From contig JAEYUC010000007.1 of the NCBI GenBank assembly GCA_023433705.1, positions 38,670 through 102,669 of the forward strand: a stretch of DNA of 64,000 nt. The letters are read 5' to 3'. Each line of letters begins with the position of its first letter. Within the stretch, counting starts at the first letter, position 1. Both the position numbers and the translations under genes were made by a program. Below are positions 25,738 to 34,557 of the stretch, piece by piece. This stretch comes from Pseudomonadota bacterium. GTDB lineage: Bacteria; Pseudomonadota; Gammaproteobacteria; Steroidobacterales; Steroidobacteraceae. The notes under the pieces are model-generated. The model had not been told where the DNA came from and did not search any database. It worked only from the letters and a program-made list of their open reading frames with translations.

Positions 25738-28554
25738 GTGGATCGATACATGAAAAACGCGAACCCGGTCACGCTCGGACGAGCCCTGTTCGACATGGGC
25801 GCGCGCGCGATCGTCGTCGGACTCGCGGTGTTGCTGGCGGCCTGCACACAGGGACCCGGCGGCGGCGGCATCGGTCTCGCGAGCGGCCAGGATCCGGATC
25901 CGGCCACGGTCGACTTCCCGATCTTCTACATCCGCCACCCCGTTCCCGAGGAGCAGGACAACATCACGCGCCTGCGCCCGTTCGTCGAGGACGAGGAATA
26001 TTCCGCGACGCTGTGGAAGCGCGATCGCGCCTCGCCGGGATCGCCCGAGGTCGAAATCACCGCGCGACTGCGCACCGAGGAATTCGGCGGCGACGCCGAA
26101 GACCGCTACGACATCAAGGATCTCGCCGTCTCGCCCACCGGCCTCAAGGTGGCCTTCGCGATGCGCGGCCCGCTCGACGAACTCGACGACGAAGAAGATC
26201 CGCCGACCTGGAACATCTGGGAATACGACATCGAGACCGACACGCTGCGCCGGGTCATCACCTCCGACATCATCGCGGAGGAAGGCCAGGACGTCTCGCC
26301 CGCCTATCTACCGGACGGCCGCATCGTGTTCTCCTCGACGCGCCAGCGCCAGTCGAAGGCCATCCTGCTCGATGAAGGCCGGCCGCAGTACGAGGCGCGC
26401 GCCGTGCCCGGCAACGAGTCGGCCTTCGTGCTGCACGTGATGAACGGCGACGGCACGGACGTCCACCAGATCACTTTCAACCGCTCGAGCGACATGGACG
26501 CGACCGTCCTCCAGAACGGACGCATCCTGTTCACGCGCTGGGAGAACAGCAGCACCGGCAACGGTCTGCATCTCTACACCACGAATCCCGACGGCACCGA
26601 CACGCAGCTGCACTACGGCGCGCTGTCGCACGCGACGGGCACGCCCGCGACGATTCCCGATCCGGACAACCCCGGCCAGACGATCGCCAACGATCGTTCG
26701 GTCGAGTTCACGCGCGCCCGCGAGATGAGCGATGGCAGACTCATGGTGCTCGCGCGCGAACGCACCAACGTCGATTTCGGCGGCAAGCTGATCATCGTCG
26801 ACGCCAACAACTTCGTCGAAAACCGCCAGCGCGTTCCGACCGACATCAACGAGAACGTCGCGGGCATCGGCCCCGCGCAGACGAACGCGACGCTCAACGA
26901 CGTGCGCACCATCCCCGGCCCGTCGCCCGGCGGCCGATTCGAATCCGGCTTCCCGTTGTGGGACGGCACGAATCGCATCCTCGTGAGCTGGTCGCAGTGC
27001 CGGCTGCTGGACGCAGAGGACCCGACGCGCATCGTGCCTTGCACCGATGCCCGTCTCGCCGATCCGACCGTGCAGACCGCCCCGCCCCTCTACAGCATCT
27101 GGATGTTCGATCCGGGTCAGAACACGATCCTGCCCGTGATGCAGCCGGTCGAAGGCGTCATGGTGACCGAGGCGCTGGCCGCGCAGCCGCGCACGCCGCT
27201 GCCCTCCGTGATCCTCGACAAACAACCCCCAGAGATCGACGGCGACCTGGCCGCCGAGGGCGCGGGCGTGCTCGCGATCCGCAGCGTCTATGACTTCATG
27301 GGCGTGGAAAACGCGCGTATAGCCAACAACACGCCGTCGACGATCGCGAATCTCTCGAATCCCACGAACGGCGCGTATCCGAATCGCCTGATCCGCTTCG
27401 TCCGCGCCGAGCGGATCATCCCGATGCCGGACGATCCGGACGCGCTCGACGACGGCGACCCTGACAACTCCGCCTTCGGCGGATCGAACGTCATGCGCCA
27501 GATCCTCGGCTATGCGCCGGTCGAACCGGACGGCTCCGTGCGCATGAAGATTCCGGCCAACGTCGCGTTCCAGCTCTCGCTGCTCGATCGCAACGCGCAG
27601 CGCGTCGGCACCTCTCACAACGTCTCGCTCTCGCTGCGCCCGGGCGAACTGCTCGAATGCAATGGCTGCCATGTGCGCGATCCGCAGAATCCGCGCGCGC
27701 ACGGCCGCAAGGGCCTGTTCAACTCCGTGTACGCCGGCGCGACGGCTACCGGCACGGCGTTCCCGGGAACGGTGCTCACGATCTCCCCAGAAGTCGGCGA
27801 CACGATGGCGCGCGCCCGGTCGCGCGCCGGATCTGTGTGCGTCGATCCCAACACGACTATCGACAACTGCGGCCTGCAGTCGATCACGCCCAGCGCCGAC
27901 GTGGTCTACAACGAGATCTGGATGCAGAACGCGCCGCTCGAGGCTTCGTTCTCCTATAGCTACTCGCGGGTTCCTGTTAGCCCGGCGAGCGCGCCCTGCT
28001 TCCCGGTGTGGTCGCCGGCCTGCCGCATCTCGATTCATTACGCGACCGTCGGGGCCCGCGCCGGACACATCCATCCGCTGTGGTCGGTGCCGCGTCCCGC
28101 CGCGGGTGTCGACGACGGCACCGGCACGGGCACTCTCATCTATCCCGAAACCTGCACGTACTGTCATTCGCGCGTGAACCCGACGGATCCCACGCTCGTG
28201 CAATTGCCGGCCGCGTCGCTCGAACTGACTGATGAGGACAACGCCAACGGACTGCAGAAACTCGCGTTCCGCCACCTGGTGCTGGATAGCCGGCCGGAGC
28301 TGGAACTGGACGTGAATGGCGCGATTCAGGTTAGACTTATTACGAACGCCATGGGAGAACAGGTGCCGGTGTTGCTCCCGCCGCCGATGCAGGCGGGCAA
28401 TGCGCGGGCGTCAACGCGGTTCTTCAACCGGTTCCGTGAGGGCGGAACTCACGAAGGTTATCTAACAGCTGACGAACTGCGCTTGTTGTCGGAGTGGCTG
28501 GATATTGGAGCTCAGTATTACAACGACCCGTTCCTGCCCACTCCGCAGAATTAG
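25738..28554 (+). CDS. HzsA-like diheme lipoprotein with propeller domain
   Basis: Protein of 938 residues. The GTG at 25738 has GGAGG six bases upstream and is preferred over the ATG at 25750. The lipobox LLAAC gives Cys36. A WD40-like propeller (PD40 blades such as AYLPDGRIVFSSTR and ATVLQNGRILFTRWEN) spans about 90-420. The C-terminal part matches the hydrazine synthase alpha-subunit middle region, with two heme motifs: CNGCH (Cys641-His645) and CTYCH (Cys806-His810). Nothing else here suggests anammox, so hydrazine chemistry is not implied. It overlaps the next gene by 50 bases. Confidence 0.82.
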   Translation: MDRYMKNANPVTLGRALFDMGARAIVVGLAVLLAACTQGPGGGGIGLASGQDPDPATVDFPIFYIRHPVPEEQDNITRLRPFVEDEEYSATLWKRDRASPGSPEVEITARLRTEEFGGDAEDRYDIKDLAVSPTGLKVAFAMRGPLDELDDEEDPPTWNIWEYDIETDTLRRVITSDIIAEEGQDVSPAYLPDGRIVFSSTRQRQSKAILLDEGRPQYEARAVPGNESAFVLHVMNGDGTDVHQITFNRSSDMDATVLQNGRILFTRWENSSTGNGLHLYTTNPDGTDTQLHYGALSHATGTPATIPDPDNPGQTIANDRSVEFTRAREMSDGRLMVLARERTNVDFGGKLIIVDANNFVENRQRVPTDINENVAGIGPAQTNATLNDVRTIPGPSPGGRFESGFPLWDGTNRILVSWSQCRLLDAEDPTRIVPCTDARLADPTVQTAPPLYSIWMFDPGQNTILPVMQPVEGVMVTEALAAQPRTPLPSVILDKQPPEIDGDLAAEGAGVLAIRSVYDFMGVENARIANNTPSTIANLSNPTNGAYPNRLIRFVRAERIIPMPDDPDALDDGDPDNSAFGGSNVMRQILGYAPVEPDGSVRMKIPANVAFQLSLLDRNAQRVGTSHNVSLSLRPGELLECNGCHVRDPQNPRAHGRKGLFNSVYAGATATGTAFPGTVLTISPEVGDTMARARSRAGSVCVDPNTTIDNCGLQSITPSADVVYNEIWMQNAPLEASFSYSYSRVPVSPASAPCFPVWSPACRISIHYATVGARAGHIHPLWSVPRPAAGVDDGTGTGTLIYPETCTYCHSRVNPTDPTLVQLPAASLELTDEDNANGLQKLAFRHLVLDSRPELELDVNGAIQVRLITNAMGEQVPVLLPPPMQAGNARASTRFFNRFREGGTHEGYLTADELRLLSEWLDIGAQYYNDPFLPTPQN

Positions 28555-29347
28555 TGCGCTCGCATTCGTCCTCGCATGCCTCGTCTCGGTAAACGTCCTG
28601 GCCAGGGAGACGCCCGAGCAGAAGGCGGAGCGGATCGACGAAAAGGCGGCCGCAAGAGAGGCGGCGGAGAAGGAAAAACTCCTGCAGGTATTCGTCAGCG
28701 AGCCCTATCTCGAGCTCTCGACGGGTCCCGGCCGCGGCTTTCCCGTGTTTCACGTCATCGAACGCGAGTCGTCCGTCGACGTGCTCTTCCGGCGCACCGA
28801 CTGGTTCAAGGTGCGCGACGAACAGGGAGTCGAAGGTTGGGCGCGCGCGCGCGACATGCGCCGCACGGTGCTCGCGGACGGATCGCCATTCATGTTCAAC
28901 CTGGGCGACCGCGCGGGCTTCACGACACACGACTGGGAGCTCGGCATCGGTGGCGGCGATTACGGCGGCGCGAATCTCATCAGTGCATTCGGCGCCTTTT
29001 CACTCACCGACAACATGAAGGTCGAGGCTCACGTCTCGCAGTACCTCGGCAATTTCTCGAACGGCTGGAAGGCCGAGGTCGGCATCAATCACGTGTTGTT
29101 CCCGGAGTGGCGCTGGTCGCCGTTCGTGCAGCTCGGCACGGGCGTCGTCTACGTCGAACCGGCCGCGACCATCATCCTGCCCGACGACCGCACGGACCAG
29201 ACTGCGTACGTGGGCGCGGGCATGCGTTTTTATCTCACCCGGCGCTTTTATCTCCGCGCCGACTATCGCTGGCACACGGTATTCACGAGCCGCGATGACA
29301 ATCAGGAGTTGGAAGAATGGAAAGTTCTAATCGCCTGCTTCTTCTAG
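28505..29347 (+). CDS. SH3-domain outer-membrane beta-barrel protein
   Basis: Protein of 280 residues beginning at TTG 28505, the only plausible start before the signal peptide (RRISALAFVLACLVSVNVLA). A bacterial SH3 domain (about 60-120: VFVSEPYLELSTGPGRGFPV ... VEGWARARDM) is followed by a C-terminal beta-barrel with alternating aromatic strands, ending in phenylalanine (LIACFF) as outer-membrane proteins do. It overlaps the HzsA-like gene by 50 bases and the next barrel gene by 31, so the set is translationally linked. Confidence 0.8.
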   Translation: MELSITTTRSCPLRRISALAFVLACLVSVNVLARETPEQKAERIDEKAAAREAAEKEKLLQVFVSEPYLELSTGPGRGFPVFHVIERESSVDVLFRRTDWFKVRDEQGVEGWARARDMRRTVLADGSPFMFNLGDRAGFTTHDWELGIGGGDYGGANLISAFGAFSLTDNMKVEAHVSQYLGNFSNGWKAEVGINHVLFPEWRWSPFVQLGTGVVYVEPAATIILPDDRTDQTAYVGAGMRFYLTRRFYLRADYRWHTVFTSRDDNQELEEWKVLIACFF

Positions 29348-30024
29348 CAGTGCTTCTGATCGGTGCGTCGCTTGCGACCGGTTGCGCGTCCAGGCGTGCA
29401 CTCGAGCAGCAGCAGACCGAGGAACAGGCCGCGGCCGAGGAAGCCGCGGAAGAAGCGGACTCGACGCCGCCGCGCGTCATCGAGCCCAACGTCGTGCGTC
29501 GCAAGATCAAGACGCCGAAGATCGACAACGAGAACTGGGAGATCGGCGCGGGCGCCGGCTTCCTGTCCATCGAGGATTTCGGCACCAACCAGACCTACGC
29601 CGCGCAGCTCACCTACCATGTGACAGAAGACTTCTTCTTCCGCGGCGACCTGGGGCAATCCACGGCCGGCCGCACGAGTTTCGAGACGTTAGGCGGCAAC
29701 ATCGAATTGCTGACGGGAGATGAGAGGCGCTTCACGTATTACAGCCTCTCGCTGGGCTACAACTTTCTGCCTGGCGAAGTCTTTTTAGGTCGCAAGACCG
29801 CCATGAACAGTGGTTTCTATGTTCTGGCGGGCATCGGGAGCGTTGATTTCGGTGGTAGCGACCACCTGACGCTCAACTTCGGCGCGGGTTTCCGCGTGTT
29901 GCCCACCGACTGGCTGGCCATTCACATCGCCGTGCAGGACCGCGTGTTCGACTCGGATCTGCTCGGCGAGACGAAGGTCACCAACAACATCGAAATGCTG
30001 CTGAGCGCGACCGTCTTCTTCTGA
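29317..30024 (+). CDS. outer-membrane beta-barrel lipoprotein
   Basis: Protein of 235 residues with a lipobox (LATGC, Cys23), a Glu/Ala-rich linker, and a C-terminal barrel of the type annotated in myxobacteria and gammaproteobacteria as an outer-membrane beta-barrel domain (WEIGAGAGFLSIEDFG ... MLLSATVFF, terminal Phe). It is paired with the preceding SH3-barrel protein and precedes TlpA by 11 bases. It may form the outer-membrane part of a redox conduit; that role is inference. Confidence 0.8.
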   Translation: MESSNRLLLLAVLLIGASLATGCASRRALEQQQTEEQAAAEEAAEEADSTPPRVIEPNVVRRKIKTPKIDNENWEIGAGAGFLSIEDFGTNQTYAAQLTYHVTEDFFFRGDLGQSTAGRTSFETLGGNIELLTGDERRFTYYSLSLGYNFLPGEVFLGRKTAMNSGFYVLAGIGSVDFGGSDHLTLNFGAGFRVLPTDWLAIHIAVQDRVFDSDLLGETKVTNNIEMLLSATVFF

Positions 30025-30035
30025 CGGAGTCAGTC

Positions 30036-30545
30036 ATGACGGCAGGAAAGTTCAATCGGATCTTCAAGGGCCTCGCGGTCGCGGTCGTGTGCGCGTCGGC
30101 CGCATTGGCAGCGTCTTCCTCGGGCCCCGCCCCCGGCTTCACGCTGAGCGCCCGCGGCGGCAAGAACATCTCGCTCGACCAGTTCAAGGGCCAGGTGGTC
30201 ATGATCAATTTCTGGGCAACCTGGTGCGGCCCGTGCCGCCAGGAAATGCCGCTGCTCGAGGACATCTACAAGAAGTACAAGCCGATGGGCTTTACGATGC
30301 TGGCCGTGAACGTCGAGCCGGACACCCAGGCCGCCGAGGCGTGGCTGGGCAAACTCTCGAAGCCCGTCACCTTCCCGGTCGCGTTCGACGTGGATAGCAA
30401 GGTCAGCAAGTTGTACAAGGTCGCCGGCATGCCGAGCACGGTGTTCGTCGACCGCAAGGGCAACGTCCGGGTCATGCACAAGGGCTACAAGCCCGGCGAC
30501 GAGAACTTCTATCTCACGCAGATCCGTTCGATGCTCAAGGAATAG
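30036..30545 (+). CDS. TlpA-family thiol-disulfide oxidoreductase
   Basis: Protein of 169 residues with a signal peptide (GLAVAVVCASAALAAS) and a TlpA/ResA-like fold: MINFWATWCGPCRQEMPLLE (Cys64, Cys67), a central insert, and the cis-proline site VAGMPSTVFVD. It is typical of periplasmic reductases that keep heme-binding CxxCH cysteines reduced for cytochrome c maturation or reduce a dedicated client. Its position among CxxCH proteins and the Cys-tailed DUF4266 lipoprotein makes either a likely client. Confidence 0.93.
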   Translation: MTAGKFNRIFKGLAVAVVCASAALAASSSGPAPGFTLSARGGKNISLDQFKGQVVMINFWATWCGPCRQEMPLLEDIYKKYKPMGFTMLAVNVEPDTQAAEAWLGKLSKPVTFPVAFDVDSKVSKLYKVAGMPSTVFVDRKGNVRVMHKGYKPGDENFYLTQIRSMLKE

Positions 30546-30560
30546 CAAGGAGACATTTCG

Positions 30561-30785
30561 ATGCGAGCCTGCAGTCTGTTGTCCGTGATCGCCCTCGCGC
30601 TGCTCGCGACGGGCTGCAGTTCCATCGAGCCGTGGGTGAAGCCGTACGACCGCGAGAATCTCGCGGATCCGATCATGGGCAGCCGCGCCGCGGTGTCGCA
30701 GGACTTCCTCGACCACGTGTTCGAGGCGCGCGAAGGATCTCGCGGCGCGACCGGCGGCGCCGGCGGCGGCTGCGGCTGTAACTAA
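30561..30785 (+). CDS. DUF4266 small lipoprotein with Gly-Cys tail
   Basis: Lipoprotein of 74 residues (lipobox LATGC, Cys19) with the DUF4266 core (EPWVKPYDRENLADPIMG, then QDFLDHVFEAREGSRGATGG) and a C-terminal tail GGAGGGCGCN containing Cys71 and Cys73. After lipidation the mature protein is only about 55 residues. DUF4266, DUF3570, TlpA and ApbE genes commonly travel together, as here. The R-G-A-T64 sequence resembles the [S/T]GA[T/S] acceptor of ApbE flavinylation; the Cys pair could bind a metal or be reduced by TlpA. Both ideas are hypotheses. Confidence 0.85.
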   Translation: MRACSLLSVIALALLATGCSSIEPWVKPYDRENLADPIMGSRAAVSQDFLDHVFEAREGSRGATGGAGGGCGCN

Positions 30786-30794
30786 CTACCGCCC

Positions 30795-32015
30795 ATGCCC
30801 CACAACATGCGCACAGGTCTCGCCCGATACGTCATAACCTGCCTCGCCCTGTTCGCGACGGGCGCGGGCGCGGGCGTGCTGCCCGAGGACCGCGCCGACG
30901 TCCTCTACTTCCGTTACGACGGCGGCGGCGTCGTGATCTCCGGGCCCTCGATGCTGGTGCGCAAGAGCATCGGCGAAAACGTCTCGGTGCAGGCCAACTA
31001 CTACATCGACATGGTCTCGTCGGCGTCGATCGACGTCGAGACCTCGGCGAGCCCGTACGAGGACGAGCGCACGCAGTACAGCCTGTCGGCCGATTTCCTG
31101 CACGGGAAGAGCACGTACAGCATCGGCTACGTCAACAGCGACGAAAGCGACTACAAGGCCAAGACCATGTTCGCGGGCGTGAGCCACGACATGTTCGGCG
31201 ATCTCACGACCATCTCGTTCGCCTACAAGACCGGCAAGAACGAGGTGTTCCGCAACATCAAGATCGACGACGTGAAACAGAACGACCCGGCGTTCTTCGA
31301 CGAGATGGAGTCGCAGAGCTACAGCGTCGGACTGTCGCAGATCGTCACGAAGAACATGGTCATCTCGGGCCAGTACGAAGTGATCACCGACGAAGGGTTC
31401 CTGCGCAGCCCGTATCGCTCGGTGCGTTACTTCGTCGATCCGATCGCCGGCACGCAGGGCACGCAGTCGGAGATCTATCCGAGCACCCGTTCGAGCAACG
31501 CCGCGTCGATCCGCGCCAAGTACTTCCTGCCCTACCGCGCCGCGGTCGACACGATGTACCGCTTCTACACGGACACCTGGGGCGTCGTCGGCCAGACGGC
31601 GGAGCTCGGTTACGTGCATCCGCTCGACAATCCCATCTGGGGCGGCAACTGGATCTTCGAAGGCCGCCTGCGCTACTACACGCAGGAAGCCGCGGACTTC
31701 TACATGGACATCTTCCCGCGCGCCAACTACGCCAATTTCATGGCGCGCGACAAGGAACTCGCGACCTACAGCGCCGTGACCGTCGGCGTGGGCGCGACGT
31801 ACGAATTCAAGATCGAGCGGTTCCCGTGGCTGTCGAAGGGGCAGATCAACTTCCGCTACGACTTCATGACGGTGAACTACGACGACTTTCGCGATGCGCG
31901 CCAGAGTATCGGTCGTTACGGAATTCCGCCGGAGAATCCGGTGGCCGCGGGCGCGGAAGATCTCTACACGCTCGAAGCGAACATCTTCCAGTTCTACATC
32001 TCCGCGTTCTTCTAA
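30795..32015 (+). CDS. DUF3570 outer-membrane beta-barrel protein
   Basis: Protein of 406 residues with an N-terminal signal peptide (YVITCLALFATGAGAG) and a DUF3570 body of alternating amphipathic strands (for example YYIDMVSSASIDVETSASPY and TYSIGYVNSDESDYKAKTM), ending FYISAFF with the C-terminal Phe of outer-membrane barrels. It starts nine bases after DUF4266 and is the last plus-strand gene of the locus. Its stop overlaps the stop of the convergent GH105 gene (32012-32015). Confidence 0.87.
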   Translation: MPHNMRTGLARYVITCLALFATGAGAGVLPEDRADVLYFRYDGGGVVISGPSMLVRKSIGENVSVQANYYIDMVSSASIDVETSASPYEDERTQYSLSADFLHGKSTYSIGYVNSDESDYKAKTMFAGVSHDMFGDLTTISFAYKTGKNEVFRNIKIDDVKQNDPAFFDEMESQSYSVGLSQIVTKNMVISGQYEVITDEGFLRSPYRSVRYFVDPIAGTQGTQSEIYPSTRSSNAASIRAKYFLPYRAAVDTMYRFYTDTWGVVGQTAELGYVHPLDNPIWGGNWIFEGRLRYYTQEAADFYMDIFPRANYANFMARDKELATYSAVTVGVGATYEFKIERFPWLSKGQINFRYDFMTVNYDDFRDARQSIGRYGIPPENPVAAGAEDLYTLEANIFQFYISAFF

Positions 32016-33418
32016 GTACCGGGCTTGCCGAATTGCAGGCCGCCGTCGTGCAGTCCGATGTCGGGGCGCTTGCGTAGTTCGATCATTTCGGCGCCGGCCA
32101 GCAGCACTGGTCCGTAGCCGTGGGCTGCGAGGACGTGCACGGGGCGGTACATGTAGAACATCGGCTCCCAGCCGACGCCGGTGCCGACGCAGGTGCCTTC
32201 CACCTGCCCTTTCGCGTTCACCTTCTTCGCGACCGCGTTCCAGCCGAGTGACGTCGCGGGGCCGAATGCGCGCGCATCGAGCCAGCCGCGGTTGATGCCG
32301 CGTGCGAGAGCGAACACGAACATCGCGCTCGCGGAGGTCTCTTCGTAGGAGTCGGAACGATCCAGAAGCTGGTGCCACAGACCCGCGTGGCCCTGGCGCG
32401 CGGCCAGGCCCGAGGCGTGTTCGCGGAACAGCGCGAGGATGCGCGGCCGCGCGGGATGATCCTCCGGCAGCACGTCCAGCAGCTCGGCCATGGCCATGAT
32501 GGCCCAGCCGTTCGCGCGCGCCCAATGGAAGGCGGGATGCGGATCCATCTCCTGCACCCACGCGTGCATGAACAGCTTCCTGTCCTTCACGAACATGCGG
32601 TCCGCGAACTGCAGGATCTGCTTCGCCGCGTCGTCGAAATACTTTCGGTCGCCCGTGAATTTCCCGGCCTGCGCGAGGCAGGGCACGCTCATGTACAGAT
32701 CGTCCAGCCACATCGTGTTAGGCAATGGCCGGTTGCGCGCCAGCGTGCCGTCCTTCAGGCGGAACTGGCGCTGGTGCACCCAATCCAGCCAGTTGTCGAT
32801 CCACGGCTTCAGGGTGCCCGACCCGAGCCCCGCCCGCTCGGCTTTTATCAGCGCGGCGCACATCGCGCCGGCGTCATCGAGCCTCTCGGGCAGCAACATG
32901 CCGCGCAGCCAGACGCCATGCGCGGGACGCGGGTAGTTAGCATGCGTGGTGCCGGGCTTCATGTTCGCGCGTGCGTGCGCCGCGAGCTTCGCCACCGCCG
33001 TCATGCGTTCGTCGGCGTACCGGTCGTAGCGCGGATCACCCGTGATCCGCGACAGCAGCATCATGCCGGCGTACGTCACGCCCCACTCGTAGCTCACGAT
33101 CAGCAGGTCCGTGCGTTCGAGCGCCACGGTGGGCGGCAACTTCGTCAGATCGGTCACCGCCTCGCCCGTGTCTCCATCGATCACGCGCACCGGTGCGGCT
33201 TCGACCACGTAATCGTGGATGCGATCGAGCACCGCGCGGATCTGTTCCGTCGTGGCGAGCGGATAGGGAGTCGGGTAGTCGACCTCGAGGCGTCCCGAAT
33301 ACACGCCGGGATTCTGCTGCGGCGACGTGTGGACTTGTTGCGGTGTGGATTGACCCGCCGCGACCGCGGTCAATCCGATGCAGAACAGGGAAGCGCGGAC
33401 CATGCGAGTGAAGCGCAT
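32012..33418 (-). CDS. exported GH88/GH105-family glycoside hydrolase
   Basis: Protein of 468 residues with a signal peptide (ASLFCIGLTAVAAGQ). The alpha/alpha-barrel signatures of unsaturated uronyl hydrolases (YteR/YesR type) are present: MLLPERLDDAGAMCAALIKA, LPNTMWLDDLYMSVP, FHWARANGWAIMAMAELL and SYEETSASAMFVFALARGIN. The Asp residues in LDDAG and WLDD are the candidates for catalysis by hydration of unsaturated uronates. No pectin, ulvan or rhamnogalacturonan lyase is nearby. It sits between DUF3570 and apbE, apparently interrupting a common gene pairing. Confidence 0.88.
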   Translation of the reverse strand: MRFTRMVRASLFCIGLTAVAAGQSTPQQVHTSPQQNPGVYSGRLEVDYPTPYPLATTEQIRAVLDRIHDYVVEAAPVRVIDGDTGEAVTDLTKLPPTVALERTDLLIVSYEWGVTYAGMMLLSRITGDPRYDRYADERMTAVAKLAAHARANMKPGTTHANYPRPAHGVWLRGMLLPERLDDAGAMCAALIKAERAGLGSGTLKPWIDNWLDWVHQRQFRLKDGTLARNRPLPNTMWLDDLYMSVPCLAQAGKFTGDRKYFDDAAKQILQFADRMFVKDRKLFMHAWVQEMDPHPAFHWARANGWAIMAMAELLDVLPEDHPARPRILALFREHASGLAARQGHAGLWHQLLDRSDSYEETSASAMFVFALARGINRGWLDARAFGPATSLGWNAVAKKVNAKGQVEGTCVGTGVGWEPMFYMYRPVHVLAAHGYGPVLLAGAEMIELRKRPDIGLHDGGLQFGKPGT

Positions 33419-33526
33419 TCGAGACCTCGTTGAGTTGCCGGTCCGAAGGGTCCGCGTCCTTCGGGGCTGGAAGATTAACCCGCGTGCGTCATTTGTTTAA
33501 ACCGGGATGATCCGGCGGCGGACTCG

Positions 33527-34507
33527 TCAACCCGGCGGGGCCAGGCCCTTCGAATACAACACCCGCCCATCCGGCGTCACCGCCACGGCATCCACGTCGG
33601 GCAGCGTATCGATGAACTCGATGCCCTCCTCCGCGCCCATGATGAACACGCTCTTGGTCAACGCATCGGTGCGCGTCGCGCTGGTGCTGATGATCGTCAC
33701 GCTGCGCACCTTGCGCGCGGAATCGCCGGTCTTCGGATCGATGATGTGGTGGAACCGCTTGCCGTCCTCGATGAAATACCGCTCGTAGTCGCCCGAGGTC
33801 GAGAACGATGCATCGGTGAGCGGAATGCGCAGGAAGAACTTGTCCTCGTGGTCGGGATCGCGGATGCCGACCACCCAGGGCCTGCCGAAACGGTCGCCGA
33901 TGATGCGCGTGTCGCCGCCCGCATTGACCATCGCGCGCGTGATGCCGAGCTTCCGCAGGATCTCGATGCCCTTGTCGACCGAATGGCCCTTGGCAATGCC
34001 GCCGAGGTCGATACGCATGCCGGGCCGCTGGAAGAACACCGTGCGTTCCTTCGGATCGAGGACCATCTTGCGCCAGTTGATGCCGGGCAGCGCGGCGTCG
34101 ATCGCCTTCTGGTCGGGGTGCACACCCTTCTTGAAGTCGTAGAGGTACCCCACGCTCGCGTAGGTGATGTCGAACGCGCCGTTCGTGAGCTCCGAATATT
34201 CGACCGACACCTGCAGCAGGCGGAACAGCTCCTCGCTGATCTTCACCGGGTGTCTGGACGCCTCGCGATTGACCAGCGAGATCTCGGTGTCTTCCTTCCA
34301 GGTGCTCATGAGGCGGTCGATGCGCTTCATGTCGTCGAATACCGACGTTATGGCGGCCTCGCCCTTCGCGCGATCATCGCTCCAGAGCTCCACCGAGCAG
34401 CGCGTGCCCATGATCGCTTCGCTGCGGGAGATCCACTCGGCATGCGCGGCCGCCGGCAGCAGCAACAGGGAACCAATCACGCCGAAAACGGTATTTAGTG
34501 CACGCAT
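33527..34507 (-). CDS. apbE: FAD:protein FMN transferase
   Basis: Exported enzyme that transfers FMN from FAD to Thr/Ser of target proteins in the periplasm. The start is ATG 34507, directly before the signal peptide (VFGVIGSLLLLPAAAHAE), giving 326 residues. ApbE motifs are complete: TNGAFDIT, RIDLGGIAKGHSVDKG, MVNAGGDTRIIG, STSGDYERYF, FHHIIDPKTG and TDALTKSVFIMG (metal and FAD binding). No NqrB/C or RnfD/G client is in the window. The adjacent DUF4266 lipoprotein carries a possible acceptor. Divergent from the SYLF gene. Confidence 0.95.
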   Translation of the reverse strand: MRALNTVFGVIGSLLLLPAAAHAEWISRSEAIMGTRCSVELWSDDRAKGEAAITSVFDDMKRIDRLMSTWKEDTEISLVNREASRHPVKISEELFRLLQVSVEYSELTNGAFDITYASVGYLYDFKKGVHPDQKAIDAALPGINWRKMVLDPKERTVFFQRPGMRIDLGGIAKGHSVDKGIEILRKLGITRAMVNAGGDTRIIGDRFGRPWVVGIRDPDHEDKFFLRIPLTDASFSTSGDYERYFIEDGKRFHHIIDPKTGDSARKVRSVTIISTSATRTDALTKSVFIMGAEEGIEFIDTLPDVDAVAVTPDGRVLYSKGLAPPG

Positions 34508-34557
34508 GGCGGGATTATGGGGCAAGCTACAGGTCATGCGCTAAAGTAGGAGTCACC

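Noticed and set aside
25738..28554. Hydrazine synthase activity and anammox metabolism
   Set aside because: Only part of the HzsA-type region and heme motifs match; no other anammox genes are present, and the same family occurs widely in non-anammox bacteria.
29620..29640. TGTGACA-like sequence as a further ECF41 -35 element
   Set aside because: It lies within a coding region, with no CGTC at the 16-base spacing and no gene starting downstream.
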